33,854 bases of DNA from an uncultured Bacteroidales bacterium (lineage in GTDB: Bacteria > Bacteroidota > Bacteroidia > Bacteroidales > Muribaculaceae), in contig URZM01000006.1 in the NCBI GenBank assembly GCA_900552315.1, forward strand, positions 1 through 33,854, in the 5' to 3' direction. Positions 1 to 8,079 of the stretch are shown here, piece by piece. Under the pieces are notes generated by a model that searched no databases, was not told the origin of the DNA, and saw nothing but the letters and a program-made list of their open reading frames with translations. The first letter of the stretch is position 1. The number at the start of each line of letters is the position of its first letter. A program made the position numbers and the translations under genes.

Positions 1-1343
1 CAGCGGTCGTTGAAGGACACAATGGCCTCGGAAAGCAGCCGCGCGGATTGCAGGATACTCAGCTCCGTGTCCGCCATGTCCATGGGGGCCTTCACGTGTA
101 TGGCGGAAGCATAACCGTTCAGGAGCACCGGGCCGAGGTCTGCGGCAGCCTTGAGCTGCACGTCCGCCAGGACGGTGTCGGCGTACTCCACCTCTGCCAC
201 CACGGGATTCCTGCCGCCCAAGGCTATGAAGCGCGCCATCCACGACTGCAACGCCCCGGGGATATTGCCGGCGACGGCGGTCAGCACCACAGGCTTGTCG
301 TCATCGTACAGGCAAGGCTCGTCTGTGACGAAGACCCTGTGCCAGTCGTGTCCAATATCGATACTGTTGCCGGCCACGGCCTGCACGCCGTCGAAATAAG
401 GCGACGAGAAACGCCGGGAGGCGAAATCCGGCTCCCTTTCCGGTTCAGGCACGGACGGCGCCCCGGCCCTGGCGCATACATAGTCCACCAAGGCTCTGGC
501 CACAGGAATCTCGGCCTCCGGAGCCTCGCTCAAGGACACGCGCACCGTGTCCCCCAGCCCCTCGGCCAACAACGTGCCTATGCCCACCGCGCTCTTGATG
601 CGCGCCTCCTGGCCGTCTCCGGCCTCGGTCACGCCAAGATGCAGAGGATAGTCCATCCCCTCCTGGTCCATGGCCTCGACAAGCCTGCGCACGGCCTCGA
701 CCATGACTGCCGGATTGGAGGATTTCATCGAAATCACCACATTGTCGAACCCTGCCTTGCGGCACACACGCAGATACTCCATGGCGCTATGTGTCATCCC
801 TTCGGGTGAATCCCCGTAACGGCTCATGATGCGATCCGACAGCGAACCGTGGTTCACGCCCAGACGGATGGCTGTGCCCTCCCGGGCACACAGCTCCAGG
901 AAAGGCAACAGGACCCCCTCCACACGCGCCAGCTCGGCGGCATACTCCTCGTCGGTATATTCCAGCTTCTTGAACGTGCGGGCCGCGTCGGCGAAATTGC
1001 CGGGGTTGATGCGGACCTTCTCGCAATTGACGGCGGCGGTGAAGGCTGCGTTACGGTTGAAATGCACATCGGCCACCAGGGGGATGTCGTATCCCTTGGC
1101 ACGCAACCCTTCGCGCACCCGGCCTATGGACTCGGCCTGGCGCACTCCCTGGGTGGTAAGACGCACCATCTCACCGCCGGCACCTATGATGCGTTCGCTC
1201 TGCTCCACGCAGGCCCGGACATCATCGGTAGGGGTGTTGGTCATGCTCTGCACCCTGACAGGGTTGTCTCCGCCCAGCCACAGGGAGCCTATACGCACAG
1301 GGCGCGAGCGGCGACGGCGGTAATTGAACTTGTCGGCGGACAT
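1..1343 (-). CDS. ispG: 4-hydroxy-3-methylbut-2-enyl diphosphate synthase IspG (GcpE), partial, C-terminus outside window
   Basis: IspG performs the iron-sulfur-dependent reductive step of the MEP isoprenoid pathway, turning MEcPP into HMBPP. The ATG at 1343 opens a frame that stays open to the left edge, giving the first 447 residues. Family motifs are clear: VQSMTNT (residues 31-37), GGEMVRLTTQG, LVADVHFN, KVRINPGNF, IRLGVNHGSLSDR, VISMKSSN and HLGVTEAG, which together form the TIM-barrel domain. The chain then continues past the length of the short E. coli form (about 370 residues) without the C-terminal cysteines. This fits the long three-domain form known in Bacteroidota and plants; the cluster-binding domain must lie outside the window. 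It starts 6 bp after the purE stop and is probably the last of three co-transcribed genes. Confidence 0.95.
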   Translation of the reverse strand, partial: MSADKFNYRRRRSRPVRIGSLWLGGDNPVRVQSMTNTPTDDVRACVEQSERIIGAGGEMVRLTTQGVRQAESIGRVREGLRAKGYDIPLVADVHFNRNAAFTAAVNCEKVRINPGNFADAARTFKKLEYTDEEYAAELARVEGVLLPFLELCAREGTAIRLGVNHGSLSDRIMSRYGDSPEGMTHSAMEYLRVCRKAGFDNVVISMKSSNPAVMVEAVRRLVEAMDQEGMDYPLHLGVTEAGDGQEARIKSAVGIGTLLAEGLGDTVRVSLSEAPEAEIPVARALVDYVCARAGAPSVPEPEREPDFASRRFSSPYFDGVQAVAGNSIDIGHDWHRVFVTDEPCLYDDDKPVVLTAVAGNIPGALQSWMARFIALGGRNPVVAEVEYADTVLADVQLKAAADLGPVLLNGYASAIHVKAPMDMADTELSILQSARLLSEAIVSFNDR

Positions 1344-1349
1344 GATGCG

Positions 1350-1856
1350 TCAGTTGGTCTTGTACTTGTACTGCAACTTGTGGAGCTCCTCGTTGGCCTT
1401 CACGATTTTCTGCGCCAGGGATGCCTTGTACTCGCTCACGCGGGCGGCTATGCCGTCATCCGAGAGCGCCAGGATCTGGGAAGCCAGCACGGCGGCGTTC
1501 AGCGCGCCGTTCACGCCGACCGTGGCCACCGGAATGCCGGGAGGCATCTGCACGATGGAGAGCAGGGAGTCAAGGCCGTCGAACGACGAGCGGATGGGCA
1601 CGCCGATGACCGGCACGGTGGTGAGCGCGGCGATCACGCCTCCCAGATGCGCGGCCATGCCGGCGGCGGCTATTATGACCTTGACGCCCCGGCCTGCGGC
1701 CTCTCGGGCGAAAACCTCGACCTCCACCGGCGTGCGGTGGGCTGAAAGGGCCTGGACCTCGAAGGGTATGCCCATATCATCGAAATAGGCGCACGCCTTC
1801 TCCATGACGGGAAGATCGGAGGTGCTGCCCATGATTATACTCACTAACGGTTTCAT
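1350..1856 (-). CDS. purE: N5-carboxyaminoimidazole ribonucleotide mutase PurE
   Basis: PurE rearranges N5-CAIR to CAIR in de novo purine synthesis (class I enzyme). The 168-residue product has the usual bacterial length (E. coli 169). Visible motifs are GSTSDLPVM (10-18, phosphate binding), SAHRTP (38-43, with the conserved His40) and AGMAAHLGG (65-73). I chose the ATG at 1856 because it starts directly before the first beta strand (KPLVSIIMGS); the frame is open 28 codons further upstream, but that part overlaps the preceding gene and has no family counterpart. There is no visible Shine-Dalgarno sequence; the leader is AT-rich. It lies 14 bp after the pseudouridine synthase and 6 bp before ispG, so one mRNA is likely. 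Confidence 0.96.
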   Translation of the reverse strand: MKPLVSIIMGSTSDLPVMEKACAYFDDMGIPFEVQALSAHRTPVEVEVFAREAAGRGVKVIIAAAGMAAHLGGVIAALTTVPVIGVPIRSSFDGLDSLLSIVQMPPGIPVATVGVNGALNAAVLASQILALSDDGIAARVSEYKASLAQKIVKANEELHKLQYKYKTN

Positions 1857-1870
1857 ATTCAGTATGATGG

Positions 1871-2815
1871 TTATAATTTGTTTACAATAGCGCCTTTGAG
1901 CAGACCGGCGAAACGCGTGGGCACGGGCAGCTCGAAACACATGTCCTTGCGGGTTATCGGATGCGCGAAGCGCAAGGTGCGGGCATGCAGAGCCAAACGA
2001 TGAATCGGGCTGGCCACGGCTCCGTACTTTCGGTCGCCAACTATAGGATGCCCCAGGTCATGGGCATGCACCCTGATCTGATTCTTGCGGCCTGTGTCGA
2101 GAGAGAACTCCACGAGTGTATGGCCGTTGCCACGGCCAAGCACCTTGTAGCGGGTCACGGCCAGCGAGCCTTTCCCCGGCTCGTGCGTGGAATAGACCTC
2201 ATACTGGCTTGTCTCGTCGAGATAAGACCTCACCACGCCTGAATCCTCCTCCATCACACCCTCTACCACAGCCACATATCGGCGTTCCAGCACCATGTTG
2301 GACCAATTGTGCTGCATGGCCTCCTTCGCCTCCTGGGTCTTGGCGAACATCATGAGGCCTGACGTGTCTCGGTCCAGACGGTGGATTATGAAAATCTTGT
2401 TGAGCGGATTCACTTTCTTGACATACTCCTTGAGCACGCTGTAGGCGGTGACGTCCTTGCGGGAAGAGGGGGTGCCCATGGACAGCAGGCCGTAACCCTT
2501 GTTGACCACCACGACGTCATCGTCCTCATAGACAAGCTTGAGACGCGGATGAGAAAACGTAACGAAAGGGCGTGAGAGGTTCACCTCCACAATCTGCCCC
2601 GGCTCCACAGGAGTGTCATGCCGCACATCGCCGTTCCCCGCCACACGTATATGCCCGTATCTGATCATGGATTTCAGCCGGGTGCGGGGCAGCTCCGGCA
2701 ACTCCTGCTGCAAGAAAAGGAGCAACGGCGCCGTGTCGGCGCCCATGTTCTGGCGGCTCACCACCCGGTCAGCCACCACGCGCCCCGAGCCGGGGCGCCG
2801 TGATTGGTTTCGCAT
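1871..2815 (-). CDS. RluA-family rRNA/tRNA pseudouridine synthase
   Basis: The protein should isomerise uridine to pseudouridine in structural RNA. The 314-residue product has an S4-like RNA-binding segment (about residues 27-85) followed by the synthase domain. The catalytic motif HRLDRDTSG spans 145-153, with Asp148 as the expected catalytic aspartate. Other family blocks are YEDDDVVVVNKGYGLL (96-111), LERRYVAVVEG, and the substrate-loop motif GRKNQIRVHAHDLGHPIVGDRKYG. The first 25 residues are Arg-rich and may be a disordered extension. It is RluD-like, but which of RluA/RluC/RluD-type sites it modifies cannot be read from the sequence. It is the first gene of the operon with purE and ispG. 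Confidence 0.9.
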   Translation of the reverse strand: MRNQSRRPGSGRVVADRVVSRQNMGADTAPLLLFLQQELPELPRTRLKSMIRYGHIRVAGNGDVRHDTPVEPGQIVEVNLSRPFVTFSHPRLKLVYEDDDVVVVNKGYGLLSMGTPSSRKDVTAYSVLKEYVKKVNPLNKIFIIHRLDRDTSGLMMFAKTQEAKEAMQHNWSNMVLERRYVAVVEGVMEEDSGVVRSYLDETSQYEVYSTHEPGKGSLAVTRYKVLGRGNGHTLVEFSLDTGRKNQIRVHAHDLGHPIVGDRKYGAVASPIHRLALHARTLRFAHPITRKDMCFELPVPTRFAGLLKGAIVNKL

Positions 2816-2834
2816 AAGTCTTCGTTTAACGCTG

Positions 2835-2866
2835 CAAAATTAATAAAAAGCCTCCACACCATGAAA
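2835..2866 (-). promoter_or_regulatory. Bacteroidota-type promoter for the pseudouridine synthase-purE-ispG operon
   Basis: On the minus strand TAATTTTG (2842-2835) matches the -7 consensus TAnnTTTG, and TTTC (2866-2863) lies 20 bp upstream where TTTG is expected (3 of 4). Transcription would begin near 2829, giving a leader of about 14 nt before the ATG at 2815. Confidence 0.55.
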
Positions 2867-2958
2867 GAAATTCCGCATCTCGCAGGCTGCCCCCTCCCTC
2901 TTCCCGGCCCCCGCGCCGCGAATACAGGGATGGAGAAAAAAGGAAACGTGGCTGAAAT

Positions 2959-2990
2959 TTTGCTGATTTACGCGAAAATTCGTAAATTTG
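2959..2990 (+). promoter_or_regulatory. Bacteroidota-type promoter for the psd operon
   Basis: TTTG at 2959-2962 and TAAATTTG at 2983-2990 are separated by exactly 20 bp, a full match to the Bacteroidota housekeeping consensus. The start site should be near 2996, leaving a leader of about 95 nt before psd. It is oriented away from the promoter of the pseudouridine synthase operon about 100 bp to the left; the bases between (about 2867-2958) show nothing else recognisable. Confidence 0.65.
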
Positions 2991-3090
2991 CACGATAAAC
3001 AGAAAACTGAACCGTTTCCCTCCTCACGGCGTTATGCCGTGTGTTCCCGGACGGGGGCACAGGGTGAGGCATTGGTTCTTTTCCAAGAAA

Positions 3091-3762
3091 ATGAAGATTC
3101 ACAGAGAAGGCACCAACATACTCGTTATCTTGCTGGCGATGCTGGTGATGCTCAACGGCGTGGCCTGGCTGTTTCTCAGCCCCATGGCATTAACCGTGGT
3201 GCTCACCGCAGCCTCGGCGGTGATATATGGTTTCGTATTCAATTTCTTCCGTTGCCCGAAACGCAACTACAAAGGGGAACGCGAGGGCATGGTCGTCAGT
3301 TCGGTGGACGGCAAAGTGGTGGTGGTGGAACGTGTCTTCGAGCCGGAATACCTCAAGAGCGAGGCCATACAGGTGAGCGTGTTCATGAGTCCGCTCAACG
3401 TCCACGCCAACTGGTTTCCCGCTGACGGCACCGTGGCTTACGTGAAGCATCACAAAGGGCGGTTCCTCAGCGCATACCTGCCCAAGGCCAGCCTCCAGAA
3501 CGAGCGCGCCACCATAGGCCTGGAGTGCGATTACGGCAACCGCCTCACCGTGCGCCAGATAGCGGGCGCGATGGCACGCCGCATAGTCACCTATGCCCGC
3601 AAGGGGCAGAAAGCCGACATCGACGGACATCTGGGTTTCATAAAATTCGGGTCACGGGTGGACATATTCCTGCCGGTGGGCAGCGAGGTGCTCGTGCAGC
3701 TCGGACAAGTGACCCGAGGAGGTCTCACCCCACTGGCACGCCTCCCGCGCAACGGCAAATAA
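3091..3762 (+). CDS. psd: Phosphatidylserine decarboxylase proenzyme (short, archaeal-like type)
   Basis: Psd decarboxylates phosphatidylserine to phosphatidylethanolamine at the membrane. The 223-residue protein has two N-terminal membrane segments (about 8-28 and 31-51), then the decarboxylase fold. The self-cleavage motif is KFGSRVDIFLP, with cleavage expected between Gly187 and Ser188, so Ser188 becomes the pyruvoyl group. Conserved SSVDGKV (Asp73) and MSPLNVHANW (His105) fit the catalytic centre. The ATG at 3091 gives the usual short form; the frame extends 19 codons upstream into the leader, with no family similarity. It is followed 100 bp later by pssA, the preceding enzyme of the same pathway. 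Confidence 0.95.
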   Translation: MKIHREGTNILVILLAMLVMLNGVAWLFLSPMALTVVLTAASAVIYGFVFNFFRCPKRNYKGEREGMVVSSVDGKVVVVERVFEPEYLKSEAIQVSVFMSPLNVHANWFPADGTVAYVKHHKGRFLSAYLPKASLQNERATIGLECDYGNRLTVRQIAGAMARRIVTYARKGQKADIDGHLGFIKFGSRVDIFLPVGSEVLVQLGQVTRGGLTPLARLPRNGK

Positions 3763-3809
3763 GTACCGCCCCTCAGGCGCCGGCCGCGCGCCCGTGCCCT
3801 CCATACATC

Positions 3810-3823
3810 AAGCCTATAGGCTT
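3810..3823. repeat. 14-bp perfect palindrome in the psd-pssA spacer
   Basis: AAGCCTATAGGCTT reads the same on both strands and lies 39 bp before the pssA start. In RNA it could only make a short hairpin, so a protein-binding site is as likely as an RNA structure. No consensus promoter was recognised in the spacer. Confidence 0.5.
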
Positions 3824-3862
3824 CTATATCATATTCAATTCAATCTTGTGCGATTAGAGAAC

Positions 3863-4567
3863 ATGAAGAGACTGATTCCCAACACCATAACCCTCATAAA
3901 CCTCCTTAGCGGCTGCATGGCCATAATGTGTGCCGCCCATCCGCTGGACACTATAAGCGGCCACCCCGCCTACCTGATAGCCTTTTGCTTCATACTGCTG
4001 GCCTCGGTGGCCGATTTCATGGACGGTCTCTCGGCCCGCATCCTCGGCGAATACTCGCCGCTCGGCAAGCAGCTCGACTCCCTATCGGACTTGGTGAGCT
4101 TCGGAGTTGCGCCCGCCATGCTCCTGTCCAACCTCATGATGGAGGCCGGCGCTCCGCTCTGGAGCAGGCTCCTGTGCCTGGTCATACCTGCGTGCGGGGC
4201 ACTGAGGCTTGCCCGCTTCAACATCGACTCCTCGCAGGCACATTCATTCCGAGGCCTCCCCATCCCCGCCGCAGCCCTTTTCTGCATAGGTCTGGCCTCC
4301 ATGCTCACCTCCGCCAACGGGGTGAACCTGTATGCCGCAGCCGGGTGCGTTACTGCGATAGGGATAATAATGGTGGCGCCCATACGGATGTATTCGTTCA
4401 AGACCGCAAACTGCGGCATACGCCATAACCTGCTGCCCCTCTCCCTGGTTGTCGTCGGAGCCACATGCATAGCCGTATGGGGATGGTCCGGACTGTTCTA
4501 CGCCGTAGGATACTACATCCTGAGCGCCTTCGTTTCATCCACGTTCACCCAAACCGCCGAATCCTGA
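3863..4567 (+). CDS. pssA: CDP-diacylglycerol-serine O-phosphatidyltransferase
   Basis: PssA joins serine to CDP-diacylglycerol to give phosphatidylserine, which Psd then decarboxylates. The 234-residue polytopic protein carries the complete CDP-alcohol phosphotransferase signature DG-x2-AR-x8-G-x3-D-x3-D: Asp54, Gly55, Ala58, Arg59, Gly68, Asp72 and Asp76. Several hydrophobic segments follow, as in the B. subtilis-type enzyme. The ATG at 3863 places the typical N-terminus (KRLIPNTITLINLLSG) first; the frame continues 23 codons upstream into the spacer and is not used here. It is separated by only 3 bp from the DUF4834 gene. Confidence 0.95.
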   Translation: MKRLIPNTITLINLLSGCMAIMCAAHPLDTISGHPAYLIAFCFILLASVADFMDGLSARILGEYSPLGKQLDSLSDLVSFGVAPAMLLSNLMMEAGAPLWSRLLCLVIPACGALRLARFNIDSSQAHSFRGLPIPAAALFCIGLASMLTSANGVNLYAAAGCVTAIGIIMVAPIRMYSFKTANCGIRHNLLPLSLVVVGATCIAVWGWSGLFYAVGYYILSAFVSSTFTQTAES

Positions 4568-4570
4568 CCC

Positions 4571-4954
4571 ATGATACTCGCAGTAGCACTCGTTCTCCTG
4601 TTCTGGACCCTGTGGTTCGCCTGGCCATATATACGCCGCTGGCTCATGCGGCGCGGCATGAACTATGTGCAGGACCGCATGTACAAAAGCATGGGCATAG
4701 ACCCCGCGCAGATGCGCCAAGCCCAGAGAGAGGCGGAGAAGACTGCCGCCGGGCGCGGGCGATCCCGCACATGGCGCCGACACCGCACAGGAGGCAAGAT
4801 CATCCCTCAGGGATATGGGGAAACAGTCTCTTTCGAGGAACTCGCCCTCACCGGCACCGAGAAATGGCTCTCGGACACCGACAAGTCGCCGGTATACACC
4901 GAATACAGCAAAGAGACCCAGATAACAGATGCGCAATATGTCATCATCCCCTGA
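4571..4954 (+). CDS. DUF4834-like small membrane-anchored protein
   Basis: The 127-residue protein starts with a single hydrophobic segment (about residues 1-20, Trp/Leu-rich) followed by a basic cytoplasmic-type stretch (YIRRWLMRRG) and a soluble tail without known motifs. I recognise it as DUF4834, a Bacteroidota family found directly after psd and pssA; its function is unknown. The tight spacing (3 bp after pssA, and overlapping the next start) implies co-expression with phosphatidylethanolamine synthesis. A scaffold or accessory role for the membrane enzymes is possible but not shown. Confidence 0.75.
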   Translation: MILAVALVLLFWTLWFAWPYIRRWLMRRGMNYVQDRMYKSMGIDPAQMRQAQREAEKTAAGRGRSRTWRRHRTGGKIIPQGYGETVSFEELALTGTEKWLSDTDKSPVYTEYSKETQITDAQYVIIP

Positions 4955-5834
4955 GGGGCGCGTGCCCCTCATAACCCATGCACACGGACTGCTTCGTCCT
5001 CGTGTCCTGTATGTCTCGGACCTGGACGGGACATTGCTTGACCCCGACTCCCGTGTCAGCGACACGTCCGCCGAGATGCTCAACCAAGCCATACGCCACG
5101 GGGCATGCTTCACCGTGGCCACGGCACGCACCCCGGCCACGGTGGTGGAACTGCTGGCCCATGTGGAAATGCGTCTGCCGGCGGTGGTGATGACCGGCGC
5201 GGCACTGTTCCATTTCGAGGACCGCTCCTTCAGCCGGGTATGCTGTTTCCCGCCGGGCGTGGTCGAACGCATGACGGCCCTGTACCGCAGGCATGACGTG
5301 GCCACATTCATATACACCATCAACGCGGACCGCCTCGACGTGTTCCACATCGGGAAGCTTAATCCGTATGAGGAGCGCTTCATCGCCGAGAGGTGCAACT
5401 CGCCTGTCAAGAGATTCCACGTGCCCCCCCACGGGGAGTCGGAGCTTCCTGCCACCTTGGACAACACGGTGCTTCTATTCAGCGTGCAGCCCTGGGAAAA
5501 GGCGCACGCCCTCTATCGCGAAATCAAGGACTCGGACATCCCCTGCACCCCCCTGTGCTATCACGACGCATTCGGCGAAGACTGGGGTGAGCTGGAGATG
5601 TTCGGCCCTCAGACCAGCAAGGCTGCCGCCGTCGAGTCCGTGGCGTCAGACATAGGGGCCTCCCGCATCGTGGCATTCGGCGACAACGTGAACGACATGC
5701 CGCTCTTCCGCCTGGCCGACGAGGGGATAGCGGTCTCCAACGCCATACCGGAGCTGCGCGAACTGGCCTCCGAGGTCATCGGCTCAAACGCCGAGGACGC
5801 CGTGCCGCGCTTCATCCTCCGACACCTGAAATAA
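4929..5834 (+). CDS. HAD superfamily hydrolase, Cof/IIB type
   Basis: The 301-residue protein should be a phosphatase of the Cof-like subclass. Motif I is SDLDGTLL with the nucleophile Asp31 and acid/base Asp33; motif IV is FGDNVNDMPLF (Gly251, Asp252, Asn255, Asp256). The large region between them corresponds to the class IIB cap. Substrates of this family are mostly sugar phosphates or cofactor phosphates and cannot be predicted here. The ATG at 4929 overlaps the DUF4834 gene by 26 bp; ATG 4938 is an alternative, and either leaves a tail of about 20-30 residues before the first motif, longer than usual for Cof proteins. It ends 6 bp before the kinase gene. Confidence 0.88.
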   Translation: MRNMSSSPEGRVPLITHAHGLLRPRVLYVSDLDGTLLDPDSRVSDTSAEMLNQAIRHGACFTVATARTPATVVELLAHVEMRLPAVVMTGAALFHFEDRSFSRVCCFPPGVVERMTALYRRHDVATFIYTINADRLDVFHIGKLNPYEERFIAERCNSPVKRFHVPPHGESELPATLDNTVLLFSVQPWEKAHALYREIKDSDIPCTPLCYHDAFGEDWGELEMFGPQTSKAAAVESVASDIGASRIVAFGDNVNDMPLFRLADEGIAVSNAIPELRELASEVIGSNAEDAVPRFILRHLK

Positions 5835-5840
5835 AAAACG

Positions 5841-7067
5841 ATGGCTCTGAGATACTCTTTTTACGACCGGCAGAAAATAGGCAAGACCATATTCTTCATG
5901 GTCTCGCTCACGGCCCTCATCATCTTCCTCCTGATATCAAACAACCTGGTCAAGAGCCTGGCCAACCAGGAGCGCGAGCGAATGCAGATATGGGCCAACG
6001 CCACCCAGCGCCTGGCGCAGCAGGCAGAAGGCACCGACATAGAGTTCCTCTTCTCCATCATAGAGCAGAACAACTCCATACCCGTGCTCATAGCCGACGA
6101 ACAGGGCAATGTGCTTGACTACAGGAACTTCGACCTCCCGGACGCCGGAAAGTCCTACACCATGTACTCCGAACTCTCGGACCATGACAAGCAATACCTG
6201 GCGAAAAGGCTGCACAAGGCCACCGGGGGCAAGAGCCCGGCGGTGATGGTCAACGGCGAGAACCATTTCATACGCATCGAGACATTCGAGAACACATACC
6301 AATACATCTATTACGAAGACTCAGAGATGCTGAAACGCCTGAGCTGGTATCCCTACATTCAGCTCGGAGTGATGGTCTTCCTGGCCGTGATAGTATTCAT
6401 CACCATCCTGTACACGAAACGCGCCGAACAGAACCGAGTGTGGGTGGGACTCTCCAAGGAGACGGCACACCAGCTCGGCACACCCATCTCCTCGCTGATG
6501 GCCTGGATGGAGTTTCTAAAGACCACAGGGGTGGACCCGGAGGTGGTGCGCGAGATGAACAAGGACGTGACCCGCCTCTCGGTGATCGCGGACCGTTTCT
6601 CGAAAATAGGCTCCATCCCCGAGCTGGAACTCGAGTACCTCGGCGACTCGGTGAGCCGGAGCCTCGAATACATGAAAAGCCGCATCTCGCGCCAGGTGGA
6701 GGTGAAGATGAACCTCGCCAGGGAAGACTGCGGCGTGCGCATATCGCGCAGCCTGTTCGAGTGGGTGATGGAGAACCTCACCAAGAACGCCGTGGACGCC
6801 ATGGACGGACAAGGCACCATAACCATAACCACAGGGCAGGAGAAAGGACAATGCTACATCGACGTCTCTGACACCGGCAAAGGCATAGCCCGCAAGAATT
6901 TCAAGAACGTGTTCAACCCCGGCTTCACCACAAAGAAACGCGGATGGGGACTGGGACTCACGCTCGTCAAACGCATCATAGAGGAATACCACAAGGGCCG
7001 CATCTTCGTCCTTTCCTCCGAACCCGGCAAAGGCACCACCTTCCGCATAATCCTCCCGAAGGTCTGA
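5841..7067 (+). CDS. Membrane sensor histidine kinase (orphan)
   Basis: The 408-residue kinase has one N-terminal membrane segment (about 15-34), an extracytoplasmic sensor region (about 40-165) with no recognised domain, a second membrane segment (about 171-191), and a complete kinase core. The phospho-accepting H-box is KETAHQLGTPISSL with His210; the N-box is ENLTKNAVDAM (Asn316); G1 is DTGKGI (344-349); the F-box is FNPGFTTKK; G2 is GWGLGL (368-373). No response regulator is adjacent: the next gene is convergent and unrelated. It is last in the psd-pssA operon, so the signal may relate to the envelope, but that is inference from position only. Confidence 0.92.
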   Translation: MALRYSFYDRQKIGKTIFFMVSLTALIIFLLISNNLVKSLANQERERMQIWANATQRLAQQAEGTDIEFLFSIIEQNNSIPVLIADEQGNVLDYRNFDLPDAGKSYTMYSELSDHDKQYLAKRLHKATGGKSPAVMVNGENHFIRIETFENTYQYIYYEDSEMLKRLSWYPYIQLGVMVFLAVIVFITILYTKRAEQNRVWVGLSKETAHQLGTPISSLMAWMEFLKTTGVDPEVVREMNKDVTRLSVIADRFSKIGSIPELELEYLGDSVSRSLEYMKSRISRQVEVKMNLAREDCGVRISRSLFEWVMENLTKNAVDAMDGQGTITITTGQEKGQCYIDVSDTGKGIARKNFKNVFNPGFTTKKRGWGLGLTLVKRIIEEYHKGRIFVLSSEPGKGTTFRIILPKV

Positions 7068-7089
7068 GCCCCCCTTCAAAAGTCGCGAA

Positions 7090-8079
7090 TCAACGCAGAC
7101 ACATCCAAGGAGTGGGGCTGAATCGCGGCAACGCTATGAGGCTCATGTCGGCGGCACGGTCCTCGAGGCTGCCGGTGCCGTCGCCTATCGTCAGCCCTCG
7201 CGCCTCCAGGGCGGCGCGAATCACATCCAATGCCTTTTCAGGGGTATTGTTGTCCTGGCTCAGGTGACACAGGAACACGCGTCGCAACTGCGGGCCGGCT
7301 ATCTCCGCCAGGAACCGGGCGGTGTCCTCGTTGTCCATGTGGCCGTGGTCCGTGCGGATTCGGGCCTTCAGATACTCGGGATAGGGCCCTCTTATCAGCA
7401 TCTGCAAGTCGTAGTTGGCCTCTATCATCAAAAAATTGGCCTTGGACATGTAGAAGCGGGCACGCTCGCTCACCTCCCCTAAGTCGGTGGCCATGACGAA
7501 GCACTTGCCTCCGTGCTCCAGGCAGAACCCGGCGTTGTCGGCCGCGTCATGCGGCACGTCGAAGGCAGTGACGGTGAAGTCGGCCAGCTTGAAGGGAAAT
7601 TCCTTGAAGATAGGCACATGATAGTCCTTGATGCGCTTGGAGATGCTGTGCCTGCGCAGGATGGCGTTGAGCACGCGATTGGTGCAATACAGGCGCAGGT
7701 GCTTGTTGGCCCTCAGCAGTTTGTAGGCGTAGCGCACATGGTCCGAGTGGTCATGGGTCAGGCACAGGCCCTTGACCTGCGACATGGACACGCCGTTGGC
7801 ACGCAGGGTGTCCGCTATTCTGTCAGAGTCCACCCCCGCGTCCACAATAAGTCCTCCGCGACGTGTGCCTATATAGCAGCTGTTGCCGCTCGACCCGCTG
7901 CCGAAAGAGATGTAGCACAGCGGTTCGCGGGCAGGGTCGGCGGCACGGGCCATCGCCTCCATGCGCGCCTGCACGGAACGCATGTCAGGCCCGGCAGGGG
8001 TAAGCGGCCTCCCCTGCCGCTCCAAGGCTCCCTTCGGCAATTCCCACTCTCCGAAATTTATGGTCAACTGCTCTGTCAT
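7090..8079 (-). CDS. MBL-fold metallo-hydrolase, WalJ/YycJ-like
   Basis: The 329-residue protein carries the metallo-beta-lactamase metal-binding motif THDHSDH (108-114) and the family entry motif FGSGSSGNS (59-67), which is typical of YycJ/VicX/WalJ-like putative nucleases or phosphodiesterases. Later ligands include the His of VPHDAADN, the Asp of MATDLGE and the His of LCHLSQDNN. The first 50 residues are an extension rather than part of the fold. I chose the ATG at 8079: it overlaps the stop of the upstream methyltransferase as ATGA, a sign of translational coupling; the frame runs 20 codons further upstream inside that gene. The 22 bp between its stop and the kinase stop hold no obvious terminator. 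Confidence 0.88.
   Translation of the reverse strand: MTEQLTINFGEWELPKGALERQGRPLTPAGPDMRSVQARMEAMARAADPAREPLCYISFGSGSSGNSCYIGTRRGGLIVDAGVDSDRIADTLRANGVSMSQVKGLCLTHDHSDHVRYAYKLLRANKHLRLYCTNRVLNAILRRHSISKRIKDYHVPIFKEFPFKLADFTVTAFDVPHDAADNAGFCLEHGGKCFVMATDLGEVSERARFYMSKANFLMIEANYDLQMLIRGPYPEYLKARIRTDHGHMDNEDTARFLAEIAGPQLRRVFLCHLSQDNNTPEKALDVIRAALEARGLTIGDGTGSLEDRAADMSLIALPRFSPTPWMCLR

Noticed and set aside
849..1745. Plus-strand open frame of 298 codons
   Set aside because: Lies opposite ispG and purE, both with full family motifs; a complement artefact of GC-rich coding.
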